Assembly (NCBI RefSeq): GCF_900113695.1
Contig: NZ_FOQH01000004.1
Location: 310,001-374,000, forward strand
Reading direction: 5' to 3'
DNA: 64,000 nt
Source: Albimonas pacifica
GTDB lineage: Bacteria > Pseudomonadota > Alphaproteobacteria > Rhodobacterales > Rhodobacteraceae
The notes beneath the pieces were generated by a model. That model was given only the letters and a program-made list of their open reading frames with translations. It was not told where the DNA came from and made no database searches. This document shows positions 47,302 through 56,248 of the stretch, one piece after another (the first letter of the stretch is position 1; every line of letters starts with the position of its first letter). The position numbers were made by a program, and so were the translations under genes.

Positions 47302-48495
47302 ATGCCCAGAGACGCGCTTCCCAGGGAGATCGTGATCCTCTCCGGCGCCCGCACCGCCATCGGCACCTTCGGCGGCTCGCTGGCCGGCACGCCCCCGACC
47401 GAAACCGGCGCCCTGGTCGCGAAGACCGCGATGGAGCGGGCCGGGGTCGAGCCGGCGCAGATCGGCCACGTCGCCTACGGCCACGTGATCAACACCGAGC
47501 CGAAGGACATGTACCTCAGCCGCGTGTCGGCGATCGGCGCGGGCATCCCGGACTCGGTTCCGGCGATGAACGTGAACCGGCTCTGCGGCTCGGGCGCCCA
47601 GGCCATCGTCTCGGCGGCGCAGTCGCTGCTGCTGGGCGACGCCGACTTCGCCCTCGCCGGCGGCGCCGAGGCGATGTCGCGCGGCCCCTACATCCTGCCC
47701 GCCGCCCGCTTCGGCCAGAAGATGGGCGACATCAAGGGCATCGACATGATGGTCGGCGCGCTGAACGACCCGTTCGGCCACGGCCACATGGGCATCACCG
47801 CCGAGAACGTGGCGGCCGAGCACCAGATCTCCCGCGAGGAGATGGACGCCTTCGCGCTCGAGTCCCAGACCCGCGCCAAGGCCGCCATCGAGGCCGGCCG
47901 CTTCGACGAGCAGATCGTGCCGGTCGAGGTGAAGAAGGGCCGCGACATGGTCGCCTTCGCCACCGACGAGCATCCCCGGATGACCTCGGCCGAGGCGCTG
48001 GCGGGCCTGCGCCCGGCCTTCCGCAAGGACGGCATGGTCACCGCCGGCAACGCCTCGGGCATCAACGACGGCGCCGCCGCCCTGGTGCTGGCCGACGCCG
48101 AGGCCGCGCAGAAGGCCGGGCTGAAGCCCCGCGCCCGGATCCTGGGCTACGCCCACGCCGGCGTGCGCCCCGAGGTGATGGGCATCGGGCCAGTCCCCGC
48201 CGTCCAGACGCTGATGGAGCGCACCGGCCTGACCGTCGAGGATTTCGACGTGATCGAGTCGAACGAGGCCTTCGCCGCCCAGGCCTGCGCGGTGAACAAG
48301 GGCCTGGGGCTCGACCCGAAGAAGGTGAACCCCAACGGCGGCGCCATCGCCCTGGGCCACCCGGTCGGCGCCACCGGCGCGATCATCACCGTCAAGTGCC
48401 TCTACGAACTGGAGCGCATCGGCGGCCGCTACGGTCTGGTGACCATGTGCATCGGCGGCGGCCAGGGCATCGCGCTGGCGATCGAGCGGCTCTGA
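47302..48495 (+). CDS. Acetyl-CoA C-acetyltransferase (thiolase)
   Basis: A 397-residue thiolase. The nucleophilic Cys95 lies in [20 protein letters not shown], and the C-terminal catalytic residues are the His in [20 protein letters not shown] and the Cys in [39 protein letters not shown] is another family block. The protein begins [20 protein letters not shown]. Biosynthetic (PhbA-type) and degradative thiolases are hard to separate by eye; the length and the [10 protein letters not shown] stretch favour acetoacetyl-CoA thiolase-like enzymes. GGGAGAGA lies upstream of the ATG. It is probably cotranscribed with the thioesterase-like gene. Confidence 0.95.
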   Translation: MPRDALPREIVILSGARTAIGTFGGSLAGTPPTETGALVAKTAMERAGVEPAQIGHVAYGHVINTEPKDMYLSRVSAIGAGIPDSVPAMNVNRLCGSGAQAIVSAAQSLLLGDADFALAGGAEAMSRGPYILPAARFGQKMGDIKGIDMMVGALNDPFGHGHMGITAENVAAEHQISREEMDAFALESQTRAKAAIEAGRFDEQIVPVEVKKGRDMVAFATDEHPRMTSAEALAGLRPAFRKDGMVTAGNASGINDGAAALVLADAEAAQKAGLKPRARILGYAHAGVRPEVMGIGPVPAVQTLMERTGLTVEDFDVIESNEAFAAQACAVNKGLGLDPKKVNPNGGAIALGHPVGATGAIITVKCLYELERIGGRYGLVTMCIGGGQGIALAIERL

Positions 48496-48541
48496 GCCCG
48501 GGCGGCCCCGGAGAGGGCGGTCCTGCGGCCGCCCGTCCGGG

Positions 48542-48628
48542 GCGGCCGTCAGGCGCAGGTCCGTTCCGGGGCGACCGTCATGCGCGAGTTCTTTCCCGGG
48601 CGACCGTCATGCGCTCGACGCATCCGTG
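48542..48628. repeat. Three degenerate 29-bp tandem repeats
   Basis: Units begin at 48542, 48571 and 48600. The first 15 bases of units 2 and 3 are identical (GCGACCGTCATGCGC); unit 1 differs at two of them. The second halves are less alike. They lie between the thiolase gene and the DUF883 gene and encode nothing recognisable. Confidence 0.6.
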
Positions 48629-48731
48629 ACCATTTGCGGGCGGCGGTGGATGTTCCTCGCCGCTCCATTACATTTGTGGGCGTGGAATCGAGCGCCGCGG
48701 AACCGGCGCGCCTGAGTGAGGAGACCCGGCC

Positions 48732-49046
48732 ATGGCCACCGCCCCGACCGACGACAAGTATGCGGAGCTCTCTAAGCAGATCGACGCGCTGCGCGCGGAC
48801 CTGTCCAGGATCACCGAGACCATGGGCGACGTCGCCCGGATGGAGGTCGAGGACGCCAAGGGCCGCGTGAACGGCGCCGCCCGCGAGGCGCAGGCCCGCG
48901 GCCGCCGCGCCGCCCGCCGCGCCCGCGCCGAGGCCGAGCGCGACATCGAGGTCGCCCAGGACTACGTGCGCGAACGGCCCCTGACCGCCGTGGCCGGCGC
49001 CGCGGCCCTGGGCCTGGTGTTCGGCTTCCTGACCGCGCGCCGCTGA
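48732..49046 (+). CDS. DUF883 (ElaB/YqjD-like) membrane-anchored protein
   Basis: A 104-residue protein. The N-terminal two thirds are a charged coiled-coil-like helix (LSKQIDALRADLSRITETMG, then Ala/Arg/Glu-rich repeats), and the C-terminus has the ERPLTAVAGAAALGLVFGFL segment ending TARR. This layout is the DUF883 family, in which E. coli YqjD binds ribosomes at the membrane in stationary phase. GAGGAG precedes the ATG. The next gene is a YqjE-like protein, so the pair recalls the E. coli yqjD-yqjE cluster. Confidence 0.9.
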   Translation: MATAPTDDKYAELSKQIDALRADLSRITETMGDVARMEVEDAKGRVNGAAREAQARGRRAARRARAEAERDIEVAQDYVRERPLTAVAGAAALGLVFGFLTARR

Positions 49047-49084
49047 CGCCGGCTGCAGGACGCCCGGGCGGAGAGGGGGAGACG

Positions 49085-49642
49085 ATGAGGCCGAGACGCG
49101 CACCACCCGCCGCTGGCGGCATGAGCGGCATGATCCGCGGCCTGGGCGACCAGGTCGCGCTCGAGGCCGGCCGCGCGGCGAGCGTCGGCGCGGCCTCGGT
49201 GGTGGCGACGGCGAGCCCGCCGCTCGCCTTCGCCTTCTTCGCCGCGGGCGCCTGCATCTGCCTGACGGTCGCCGGCCTGATCTGGCTGGCGACGCTCTAC
49301 GGCTGGGTCACGGCCCTGGCCATCGCCGGCGGCGTCTACGCCTTCGTCGCCGCGGCGATCTTCGCGGCCAACGGCTGGCGCCTGTCGGCGCCCACCATCC
49401 CGGCCGCGGCGGTGGCCCCGGTGGTGGCCGCCGCCGAGGCCCAGGGCATGGCCGAGGGCGCGGCAGGCCTGCCGCCCGGCGCGGCGCCCGCGCCGGGCCG
49501 GGGCGTGCCGCCGGACCCCGCGGTCTCTCAGTTCGAGCGGGACCTGGAGCTCGCGATGATGGCCGCCCACGCCTTCCGCGACGCCGCCGACATCGGCCGC
49601 ACCCTGCGCGGCCCCGGCCGCCGCCGCCGCCGCCGCATCTGA
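49085..49642 (+). CDS. YqjE-like / phage-holin-superfamily membrane protein
   Basis: A 185-residue protein with two hydrophobic helices (about residues 38-68 PPLAFAFFAAGACICLTVAG and 74-94 VTALAIAGGVYAFVAAAIFA), the hairpin typical of the YqjE/DUF1469 family often labelled phage holin superfamily. The C-terminal part is Pro/Ala-rich, then an amphipathic helix, then an Arg run (RRRRRRI). It follows DUF883 after 38 bp, which supports the YqjD-YqjE pairing. No phage genes are near, so a lysis function is unlikely. Confidence 0.8.
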   Translation: MRPRRAPPAAGGMSGMIRGLGDQVALEAGRAASVGAASVVATASPPLAFAFFAAGACICLTVAGLIWLATLYGWVTALAIAGGVYAFVAAAIFAANGWRLSAPTIPAAAVAPVVAAAEAQGMAEGAAGLPPGAAPAPGRGVPPDPAVSQFERDLELAMMAAHAFRDAADIGRTLRGPGRRRRRRI

Positions 49643-49661
49643 TCCGCAGGCGATCCGACGA

Positions 49662-49690
49662 GGGCGCCTCCGCCGACGGCGGGGGCGCCT
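49662..49690 (+). terminator. Hairpin after the YqjE-like gene
   Basis: A GC-rich stem of about 13 bp with mismatches (around GGGCGCCTCCGC and GCGGGGGCGCC) followed by TTTCC, 20 bp after the stop codon. The rest of the gap to pgsA (49691-49928) holds no gene that I can see. Confidence 0.6.
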
Positions 49691-49928
49691 TTCCGCGTCC
49701 CGCGCGCCCAGCCGGCGCGACGATCCCAAGGACAGCGCCGCCCGGACCGTCGCGCCGGCCGTCGCGCCGACCCCGCGCGCCGCGCGGGCCGGCGCTTCGC
49801 CGGGGCCTCTTCCCCTGGGGAAGCTGCGCGGTCCGCGGGCGCTCTCCGGGGCCTGCGCGCCGCCGCATCTCCGCCCGCCGACCTTCGCGCCGCTTGACTG
49901 TCCGCCCCGCCCGTCCGAAAGAGCGCAC

Positions 49929-50486
49929 ATGCCGTTGACCATCCCCAACCTGCTCACGCTCCTGCGCCTCTTCGCGGCGCCGGCCGTCGCGCTGGTCTTC
50001 GTCGTCCTGCCACGGCCCCTGGCGGACGCGGTCGCGGTGACGCTGTTCCTGGGCGCCTCGCTGACCGACTTCCTCGACGGCTGGATCGCCCGGCGCTGGA
50101 ACCAGCAGAGCGAGTTCGGCCGCATGCTCGATCCCATCGCCGACAAGGCCATGGTGACCATCGCGCTGGCGGTGCTGATGATGCTGTTCGGCCTCGACCC
50201 CTGGCTTCTGGTCCCCGCCGCCGCCATCTTCCTGCGCGAGACCGCCGTCTCGGGCCTGCGCGAGCATCTGGCGGGGCGGGTGACGATCCACGTGACCCAG
50301 CTGGCGAAGTGGAAGACCACGGTGCAGATGATCGCCATCGGCGCGCTGTTCCTGGCGCCCTGGGGCGACTGGGCGCGCGTGGGGGGCCTGGCGCTGATCT
50401 GGCTCGCCGCGGCGCTGACGGTGATCACGGGCGTGGAATACTTCCGCAAGGCCCTCGCCAGCCCGACGATGAAGGAGGGAAGCTGA
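49929..50486 (+). CDS. pgsA: CDP-diacylglycerol-glycerol-3-phosphate 3-phosphatidyltransferase
   Basis: A 185-residue membrane enzyme making phosphatidylglycerol phosphate. The CDP-alcohol phosphotransferase motif D-x2-D-G-x2-A-R-x8-G-x3-D-x3-D is exact at residues 47-72 (TDFLDGWIARRWNQQSEFGR then MLDPIADK). The N-terminus MPLTIPNLLTLLRLFAAPAV is typical, and about four further helices follow. Its stop overlaps the moaD start by one base (TGATG). The pgsA-moaD-moaE order is frequent in alphaproteobacteria. Confidence 0.97.
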   Translation: MPLTIPNLLTLLRLFAAPAVALVFVVLPRPLADAVAVTLFLGASLTDFLDGWIARRWNQQSEFGRMLDPIADKAMVTIALAVLMMLFGLDPWLLVPAAAIFLRETAVSGLREHLAGRVTIHVTQLAKWKTTVQMIAIGALFLAPWGDWARVGGLALIWLAAALTVITGVEYFRKALASPTMKEGS

Positions 50487-50731
50487 TGCGGGTTCTCTAT
50501 TTCGCCTGGCTGCGCGAGCGGATCGGCGCGGGCCGCGAGGAGGTCGAGACCTCCGCCCCCACCCTCGCCGCCCTGGTCGAGGAGCTGCGCGCCCGATCCG
50601 AGGGTCACGCGCTCGCCTTCGACGACCTGAGCGCGGTGCGCGCGGCGGTGGACCAGGAGGCGGCCGAGCTCGACGCCCCGCTGCGAAACGCCCGCGAGGT
50701 GGCCTTCTTCCCCCCTGTCACCGGCGGCTGA
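50486..50731 (+). CDS. moaD: Molybdopterin synthase small subunit MoaD
   Basis: An 81-residue ubiquitin-like sulfur carrier. It starts MRVLYFAWLRERIGAGREEV and ends PPVTGG, with the C-terminal Gly-Gly that becomes a thiocarboxylate and donates sulfur to precursor Z. AGGAGGG lies upstream inside pgsA. It overlaps pgsA by one base and is followed by moaE after one base, as expected for subunits of one complex. Confidence 0.97.
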   Translation: MRVLYFAWLRERIGAGREEVETSAPTLAALVEELRARSEGHALAFDDLSAVRAAVDQEAAELDAPLRNAREVAFFPPVTGG

Positions 50732-50732
50732 G

Positions 50733-51203
50733 ATGGCCGCGCCGGTCCTGCACGTCTCGGTCCAGGAAGCGGATTTCGACGTCGCCGCCGAATGCGCCCG
50801 CCTGACCGAGGGCCGGGCCGACGTCGGCGCGCTGGTCACCTTCACCGGCCTGGTGCGCGACCGCGGCGGCGACGTCCCGGTCTCGGCGATGGAGCTCGAG
50901 CACTATCCCGGCATGACCGAGAAGGCCCTGACCGAGATCGCCGAGCAGGCCCTCGCCCGCTGGCCCCTGCAGGGCGCGGTGGTGATCCACCGCTACGGCC
51001 TGCTTCTGCCCGCCGACCGCATCGTGCTGGTCGCCACCGCCTCCCCCCACCGGCAGGCGGCCTTCGAGTCGGCCGAGTTCCTGATGGACTGGCTGAAGAC
51101 GAGGGCCCCCTTCTGGAAGAAGGAGACGACCCCCGACGGCGCCCGCTGGGTCGACGCGCGCGAAAGCGACGACGCCGCCGCGGCCCGCTGGGGACGCGGC
51201 TGA
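50733..51203 (+). CDS. moaE: Molybdopterin synthase catalytic subunit MoaE
   Basis: A 156-residue subunit that builds the dithiolene of molybdopterin. Signatures are GALVTFTGLVRDRGGDVPVS, MELEHYPGMTEKALTEIAEQ, VVIHRYGLLLPADRIVLVAT, HRQAAFESAEFLMDWLKTRA and the active Lys in PFWKKETTPDGARWVDA. Length is normal. It follows moaD after a single base. It is the last plus-strand gene before the convergent nitronate monooxygenase. Confidence 0.98.
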   Translation: MAAPVLHVSVQEADFDVAAECARLTEGRADVGALVTFTGLVRDRGGDVPVSAMELEHYPGMTEKALTEIAEQALARWPLQGAVVIHRYGLLLPADRIVLVATASPHRQAAFESAEFLMDWLKTRAPFWKKETTPDGARWVDARESDDAAAARWGRG

Positions 51204-51266
51204 GGATCGCCCCTTCACGGTCCCCCACACGGTTTCCTGCCTGCGCCGACGCTGGCGGCCCCGCGT

Positions 51267-51287
51267 GCCCCGGGCTTGACCCGGGGC
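51267..51287. repeat. Intergenic palindrome, copy 2
   Basis: Identical over 21 bp to 46419-46439 (stem GCCCCGGG / CCCGGGGC, loop CTTGA). It sits between the convergent moaE and nitronate monooxygenase genes, where it could help end transcription. Confidence 0.75.
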
Positions 51288-51350
51288 CTCCTGCGGCCGG
51301 CGGCGAGCGGACCCGGCCCAACCCCGGCGCGCGCGTCGCCGCCGGCGCCC

Positions 51351-52322
51351 TCAGGCCCTGAGCGCAGCGGTCCGGGCGAGGACCGCCTCGGTCTCGGCGA
51401 TCAGGCGCTCCAGGATCTCCGCGGCGGGCGGGAGGTCATGCAGCAGGCCGGTCGCCTCGCCGACGATGGGATTGGCGAGGGTGGCGTCGCCGGCGGCCGC
51501 GGCCTTTCCCCAGGCCTCGGCGACCTCGCCGGCCTGCGCCTTCAGGCCGGCGAGGTCGCCGTGCCAGCGGTCGGTGAAGGCGTTGCGGATCACGCGGATG
51601 TCGAAGCGGTCCGGCCAGTCGCGGCCGCGCACCACGTCCACCGTCCTGGTGCGCAGGGTGTCGTCGCCGGTCGCCTCCAGCGCGGCCTGCTTCAGGCCGG
51701 GGGCGGCGAGGGCTTCCTCGGAGGCCCAGAACCGCGTCCCGATCACCGCCCCGTCTGCGCCCAGCGACAGGGCCGCGGCGAGGCCCCGGCCGTCGGCGAT
51801 CCCCCCCGCGGCGCAGAGCAGGACCTCCGGCGCGCGTCGCGCCAGCAGGTCGGCGACCTCGGGGACCAGGGTCATCGTGGCCCGCCGCTCGCCATGGCCG
51901 CCGGCCTCGGAGCCCTGGGCGACCAGGACCGAGGCGCCGGCGTCGAGCGCGGCTTTCGCGTCGGCCAGCGTCTGCACCTGGCAGATCAGGGGCACGCCCG
52001 CGGCCTCGATCGCCGGGGCGAAGGGCGCCGGGTCGCCGAAGGAGAGGAACAGGGCGCGCGGGGCGCGGGAGAGGGCGATCTCCAGCGCCTCGGGGTTCCG
52101 GGCGAGGCTCCAGGTGATGAAGCCGCAGCCGATCCCTTCGTTGCCGGCCTCGGCGAATTCGCGGGCGGTCCAGTCGGGGTCGGCGTAGCCGCCGCCGATC
52201 ATGCCCAGCCCCCCGGCGCGGGAGACGGCGGCGGCGAGGCGCCCTCCCGCGGCCAGCGCCATGGGGGCGGAGATCACCGGGTGGCGAAGGCCGAACGCCT
52301 CGGTCAGGCGGGTGCGCAGCAT
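51351..52322 (-). CDS. Nitronate monooxygenase / 2-nitropropane dioxygenase-like FMN enzyme
   Basis: A 323-residue NPD-fold flavoprotein. The FMN barrel shows LRHPVISAPMALAAGGRLAA, RAGGLGMIGGGY, the catalytic-region GSEAGGHGERRATMTLVPEV and ICAAGGIADGRGLAAALSLG-like LLCAAGGIADGRGLAAAL, followed by GADGAVIGTRFWASEEALA. The N-terminal LTEAFGLRHPVIS is standard. In this family the His of AGGH is the base in nitronate oxidation, and it is present. The gene follows mccB after 16 bp on the same strand, so the two may be cotranscribed, although the metabolic link is not obvious. Confidence 0.92.
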   Translation of the reverse strand: MLRTRLTEAFGLRHPVISAPMALAAGGRLAAAVSRAGGLGMIGGGYADPDWTAREFAEAGNEGIGCGFITWSLARNPEALEIALSRAPRALFLSFGDPAPFAPAIEAAGVPLICQVQTLADAKAALDAGASVLVAQGSEAGGHGERRATMTLVPEVADLLARRAPEVLLCAAGGIADGRGLAAALSLGADGAVIGTRFWASEEALAAPGLKQAALEATGDDTLRTRTVDVVRGRDWPDRFDIRVIRNAFTDRWHGDLAGLKAQAGEVAEAWGKAAAAGDATLANPIVGEATGLLHDLPPAAEILERLIAETEAVLARTAALRA

Positions 52323-52338
52323 GCGGGCCCCCTTGCGA

Positions 52339-53949
52339 TCACATCCGGAACACGCCGAAGCGCGGGGCCTCGGGGATCGGGGCGTTGAGGGCGGCCGACA
52401 GCGACAGGGCCAGCGTGCGGCGGGTCTGGCGGGGGTCGACGATGCCGTCGTCCCACAGCCGCGCCGAGGCGTAGAGGGGGTGGGACTGCCGCTCGAACAG
52501 CTCGATGGTGGGGCGCTTGAACTCGGCCTCCTCCTCGGCCGACCAGGAGCCGCCCTTGCGCTCGATGCCCTCGCGGCGGACGGTGGCCAGCACGCCCGCG
52601 GCCTGCTCGCCGCCCATCACGGAGATGCGCGACGACGGCCAGCTCCACATGAAGCGGGGGGAGTAGGCGCGCCCGCACATGCCGTAGTTGCCGGCGCCGA
52701 AGCTGCCGCCGACGATCATGGTGACCTTGGGGACCTGGGTGGTGGAGACCGCGGTCACCAGCTTGGCGCCGTGGCGGGCGATGCCCTCGGCCTCGTATTT
52801 CTTGCCGACCATGAAGCCGGTGATGTTCTGCAGGAACACCAGCGGGATGCGGCGCTGGCTGCACAGCTCGACGAAATGCGCGCCCTTGGAGGCCGAATCC
52901 GAGAACAGGATGCCGTTGTTGGCGATGATGCCGACGGGGATCCCCTCGAGATGCGCGAAGCCGGTGACCAGCGAGGTGCCGAACCGCGGCTTGAACTCGT
53001 CGAAGCGGGAGCCGTCGATCACCCGCATGATCAGCTCGCGCACGTCCCAGGGCTGCTTCCAGTCGGTGGGCACGACGTCGAGGATTTCCTCGGGGTCGTA
53101 GGCGGGCGGCTCGGGCGTGCGCAGCTCCACCGTCGGGTGCTTGGGGCGGTTGAGGTTCGACACGATCCGGCGGGCGAGGGCCAGGGCGTGGGCGTCGCTC
53201 TCGGCCAGGTGGTCGGCCACGCCGGAGAGGCGGGTGTGCACGTCGCCGCCGCCCAGCTCCTCGGCGGTGACGACCTCGCCGGTGGCGGCCTTCACCAGGG
53301 GGGGGCCGGCGAGGAAAATCGTGCCCTGCTCGCGCACGATGATGGTCTCGTCCGACATCGCCGGCACATAGGCGCCGCCGGCGGTGCAGGAGCCGAGCAC
53401 GGCGGCGATCTGGGGGATGCCCTTCGCGGACATCTGGGCCTGGTTGTAGAAGATGCGGCCGAAGTGCTCGCGATCCGGGAAGACCTCGTCCTGCTGGGGC
53501 AGGTTCGCGCCGCCGCTGTCGACCAGGTAGATGCAGGGCAGGTTGTTCTGCTCGGCGATCTCCTGGGCGCGGAGGTGCTTCTTCACCGTCATCGGGTAGT
53601 AGGTGCCGCCCTTCACGGTGGCGTCGTTGCACACCACCATGACCTCGCGCCCCTCGACCCGGCCGACGCCGGTGATGATCCCGGCGCAGGGGGAGGCGCC
53701 GTCGTACATCTCGTGCGCCGCGGTCATCCCGCATTCCAGGAACGGCGCGCCGGGGTCCAGCAGGCCCGCCACCCGGTCGCGCGGCAGCATCTTGCCGCGG
53801 CTTTCGTGGCGCTTGCGGGCGACCTCGCCGCCGCCGGCGAGCGCCGCCTGGGCGGCGGCCTTCACCACCTCGATGGCCGCCTCATGGGCGGCCCGGTTCG
53901 CCTTCGCCTCGTCGGAGGCCGGGGAGAGAGCGGAGGCGAGAACCGTCAT
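52339..53949 (-). CDS. mccB: Methylcrotonyl-CoA carboxylase carboxyltransferase (beta) subunit
   Basis: A 536-residue biotin-dependent carboxyltransferase of the leucine pathway. It starts [20 protein letters not shown] and has [60 protein letters not shown] and [20 protein letters not shown], the stretch distinguishing MCC from propionyl-CoA carboxylase. The CT-C domain has [20 protein letters not shown] and [20 protein letters not shown]. Its start overlaps the DUF1311 gene by one base. The biotin subunit (mccA), enoyl-CoA hydratase and HMG-CoA lyase genes that usually follow are not in the window. Isovaleryl-CoA dehydrogenase lies 2.3 kb upstream on the same strand. Confidence 0.95.
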   Translation of the reverse strand: MTVLASALSPASDEAKANRAAHEAAIEVVKAAAQAALAGGGEVARKRHESRGKMLPRDRVAGLLDPGAPFLECGMTAAHEMYDGASPCAGIITGVGRVEGREVMVVCNDATVKGGTYYPMTVKKHLRAQEIAEQNNLPCIYLVDSGGANLPQQDEVFPDREHFGRIFYNQAQMSAKGIPQIAAVLGSCTAGGAYVPAMSDETIIVREQGTIFLAGPPLVKAATGEVVTAEELGGGDVHTRLSGVADHLAESDAHALALARRIVSNLNRPKHPTVELRTPEPPAYDPEEILDVVPTDWKQPWDVRELIMRVIDGSRFDEFKPRFGTSLVTGFAHLEGIPVGIIANNGILFSDSASKGAHFVELCSQRRIPLVFLQNITGFMVGKKYEAEGIARHGAKLVTAVSTTQVPKVTMIVGGSFGAGNYGMCGRAYSPRFMWSWPSSRISVMGGEQAAGVLATVRREGIERKGGSWSAEEEAEFKRPTIELFERQSHPLYASARLWDDGIVDPRQTRRTLALSLSAALNAPIPEAPRFGVFRM

Positions 53950-54506
53950 CAGCTGTCCAATCCTGTCTGGGCGCGCAGCTGGATGGCGCGGCGCGCGAGG
54001 GTGCGCATCTCGCAGTCGGCCCGCGAGACCTCGCGGTAGGTGGAGCGGCCCCACAGCGCGGCGGCATAGGCGCATTCGGCCTGGGCGAAGCTCTCCCACG
54101 CCCGGTGGGCCTGGCGGAGCGCGTCGGCGGAGGCGGACTGGCGGTCGTCGCGCGCGTCCAGCGTCACGGTCGCGGCCAGCAGGTCGGGCCACCATTCGTC
54201 CACGGCGACCTGCCAGGCGGCGGTCTCGCGGCTGAGGCAGGCGATCTCGTGCTTCTCCTGCGCCTGGACGTCGTCGGCCGAGGGGCCGGCGTCGGTGCAG
54301 GGCAGGGCGATCAGACCGAGGCAGACCGACTCGGCCCTGGCGGTGCCGGACGCGAGCTGCGTCTCGACGCACTGGGTGAGGAACCGGGCGTCGTCCAGCT
54401 CGTCCGCCGCGGCGGCGGTCGGCGCGGACCAGGAGAGCAGCGCCGACAGCACGACGACGGCGGAGGCGGCGGCGGAAGCGAGGAGGTGAAGCGGCGCTCG
54501 GATCAT
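53949..54506 (-). CDS. DUF1311 / LprI-like secreted protein, copy 1
   Basis: A 185-residue exported protein. A signal peptide ([20 protein letters not shown] to about residue 36) leads to a domain with four to six Cys, including [38 protein letters not shown] and the C-terminal DUF1311 pattern [20 protein letters not shown] with [12 protein letters not shown]. The family is named after mycobacterial LprI, a lysozyme inhibitor; function here is not shown. AAGGAG precedes the ATG at 54506. Its stop overlaps mccB by one base. A related gene lies upstream. Confidence 0.82.
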   Translation of the reverse strand: MIRAPLHLLASAAASAVVVLSALLSWSAPTAAAADELDDARFLTQCVETQLASGTARAESVCLGLIALPCTDAGPSADDVQAQEKHEIACLSRETAAWQVAVDEWWPDLLAATVTLDARDDRQSASADALRQAHRAWESFAQAECAYAAALWGRSTYREVSRADCEMRTLARRAIQLRAQTGLDS

Positions 54507-54639
54507 GGCGGGCTCCTTTGTGACGCGGCGCGGGCGGGGCGCCAAGAGGGACGCGGAACAGGTTTCTACGGGGCGGGGGCGAGGGACGGGCGGGGATGGG
54601 GCGGCAAGGTGGCGGCGCGCGCCGCCCGCCGCGGCCCGC

Positions 54640-55170
54640 TCAGGGCGGCGCGCGCAGCCAGGCGCGGAACTCCAGCGCCCGCTCCGCCGTCTCCTCGAGC
54701 TGGCAGGAGGCGCCGTAAAGCGTTCGGATCGTGCCCATTCCGCCCTGGGCGTAGGCGTGCAGGCACTCGGCGTCGCGGAAGGCGATCCAGGCGCGCTGGG
54801 CGGCGAGCAGGCTGTCCGCCCGCGTCGGCAGGCCCGCCGCCTGCGGCGATTCGGCGGCGTCGGATTCGGCCGCGTCGGCCTTCAGCCGGGGCCAGAGGGC
54901 GTTGAGGAGCGAATCCCACGCCTCGGTCTCGGCGCCGAGGCAGCCGGCCATGCCGACCGTGGTCTGGCCGCCCGGCGCCTCCATGCAGGCGCCGGAGGTC
55001 CGGCCGATGCAGGCCTCCTCCCCCGCCCGGTCCGCGGCGGCGTCGAGGCAGCGCTCGATCTGCGCGCGCATCTCCGCGGCCGACGGCCCGGCCGCCTGCG
55101 CCGCGGCGGGGGCAGGGGCGGCGATCAGGGCGATCAGGGACGCGATCGCGAGGGAGGCGGCGCGGGGCAT
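54640..55170 (-). CDS. DUF1311 / LprI-like secreted protein, copy 2
   Basis: A 176-residue exported protein with a signal peptide (ASLAIASLIALIAAPAPAAA). It shares the layout of its neighbour: IERCLDAAADRAGEEACIGR, TVGMAGCLGAETEAWDSLLN and the DUF1311 signature AQRAWIAFRDAECLHAYAQG with YGASCQLEETAERALEFR. The two genes look like an old tandem duplication. It lies 69 bp after the glutaredoxin-MauE gene and 133 bp before copy 1, all on the minus strand. Periplasmic location is likely; function is unknown. Confidence 0.83.
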   Translation of the reverse strand: MPRAASLAIASLIALIAAPAPAAAQAAGPSAAEMRAQIERCLDAAADRAGEEACIGRTSGACMEAPGGQTTVGMAGCLGAETEAWDSLLNALWPRLKADAAESDAAESPQAAGLPTRADSLLAAQRAWIAFRDAECLHAYAQGGMGTIRTLYGASCQLEETAERALEFRAWLRAPP

Positions 55171-55239
55171 CGGGGCTCCGTTAATCTACATGATGATCTT
55201 GCCCCGAGTCGCATCGTCTCCGCAACGGCGACGATCGCG

Positions 55240-56010
55240 TCAAATCCCGAGGTAGAGCCGCAGCGGCATCCAGACGCCCATGGCGATCATCGCCAGGTTC
55301 TCGGTCAGCGAGACGAAGCCCAGCGGCACGTTCGAGCCGCCGCCCACGCAGGCGCATTTCAGCTCCCGCCGGTCGATGTAGACCGCCTTGAAGACCGAGA
55401 CCGCGCCGATCAGGCCGATGACCAGCGCCACCGGGGCCGAGAGCCAGGTGAGCGTGCCTGCGACCATCAGAAGGCCGGCCCCCGTCTCGAGCCAGGGGTA
55501 GATGTAGCCGTAGCGGACCCAGCGCCGCGCCAGCAGGTCGTAGTTGAGGAACATGGTCGAGAAGGACTCGACGTCCTGCAGCTTCTGCAGGCCCAACAGG
55601 GTCATGGCGATGGCGACGAAGATCTCGACCGTGCGCAGGGCGACGATCTCGCCCAGCATCCAGCCGACGCCGACGGCCAGCAGGGCGGCCACGGCGAAGA
55701 TCATCAGCACGGGGCGGTAGGTGGTCGCGTCCTCGTCCGGCAGCGGGTCGCCGAAATGGGCGCGCAGGTCGGAATAGCCGCCGATCCGCTCGCCGCCGAT
55801 GAAGGTCTGGGGGGTGGTCTTCACGCCGTGCTTCGCCATGAAGGCGTCGACCTCGTCGCGGCGGGTCAGCAGGTGGTCGTCGACCTCGTATCCCTCGCGC
55901 TCCAGCAGGGCCTTGGACTTCAGGCCGAAGGGGCAGAGGTGGTCGGGCATCGCCATGCGGTGCAGTTCGGCGCGTTTCGCCGCGTCGGTCCGGGTCTCGT
56001 CGAAGGGCAT
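55240..56010 (-). CDS. Glutaredoxin-MauE/DoxX-like membrane fusion protein
   Basis: A 256-residue fusion. Residues ~12-90 are a glutaredoxin domain with HLCPFGLKSKALLEREGYEV (a CPFG site with one active Cys, Cys26) and TPQTFIGGERIGGYSDLRAH, which contacts glutathione in this family. The C-terminal half is a four-helix membrane domain resembling MauE/DoxX proteins, with YIYPWLETGAGLLMVAGTLT and a LKCACVGGGSNVPLGFVSLTE segment holding a Cys-x-Cys. MauE-like proteins assist disulfide formation or redox supply in the periplasm. GAGGAG precedes the ATG at 56010. Electron exchange across the membrane is an inference. It lies between ivd and the DUF1311 genes. Confidence 0.82.
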   Translation of the reverse strand: MPFDETRTDAAKRAELHRMAMPDHLCPFGLKSKALLEREGYEVDDHLLTRRDEVDAFMAKHGVKTTPQTFIGGERIGGYSDLRAHFGDPLPDEDATTYRPVLMIFAVAALLAVGVGWMLGEIVALRTVEIFVAIAMTLLGLQKLQDVESFSTMFLNYDLLARRWVRYGYIYPWLETGAGLLMVAGTLTWLSAPVALVIGLIGAVSVFKAVYIDRRELKCACVGGGSNVPLGFVSLTENLAMIAMGVWMPLRLYLGI

Positions 56011-56248
56011 GTCGGGCTCCTCTCGCGCGGTTCGCGAGGGCGCGGCGGAGCGCAGGGCTCTTCCGGCCGGGCCGGGCTCCGGCGCCGCGGCGCGCCCCCT
56101 TCCTGAAGGAAAGATGGGGCGATCGCGGCCCGCTTCGACCCCCCGCCCCCGACCTTCCACCCGCTGGAGCGTCGAGACGCCGCGTCCCCTCGCGCCGACG
56201 AGGGCGGGCGGGCGCCGCCCGGGCCGCCGGCGCCGCCGCGCCCTTGCG

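Noticed and set aside
48542-48628. A CRISPR array
   Set aside because: Only three degenerate units with a 29-bp total period and no unique spacers; no cas genes in the window.
49085-49642. Prophage holin
   Set aside because: The family name suggests phage, but it follows a DUF883 gene as in yqjD-yqjE and no other phage gene is present.
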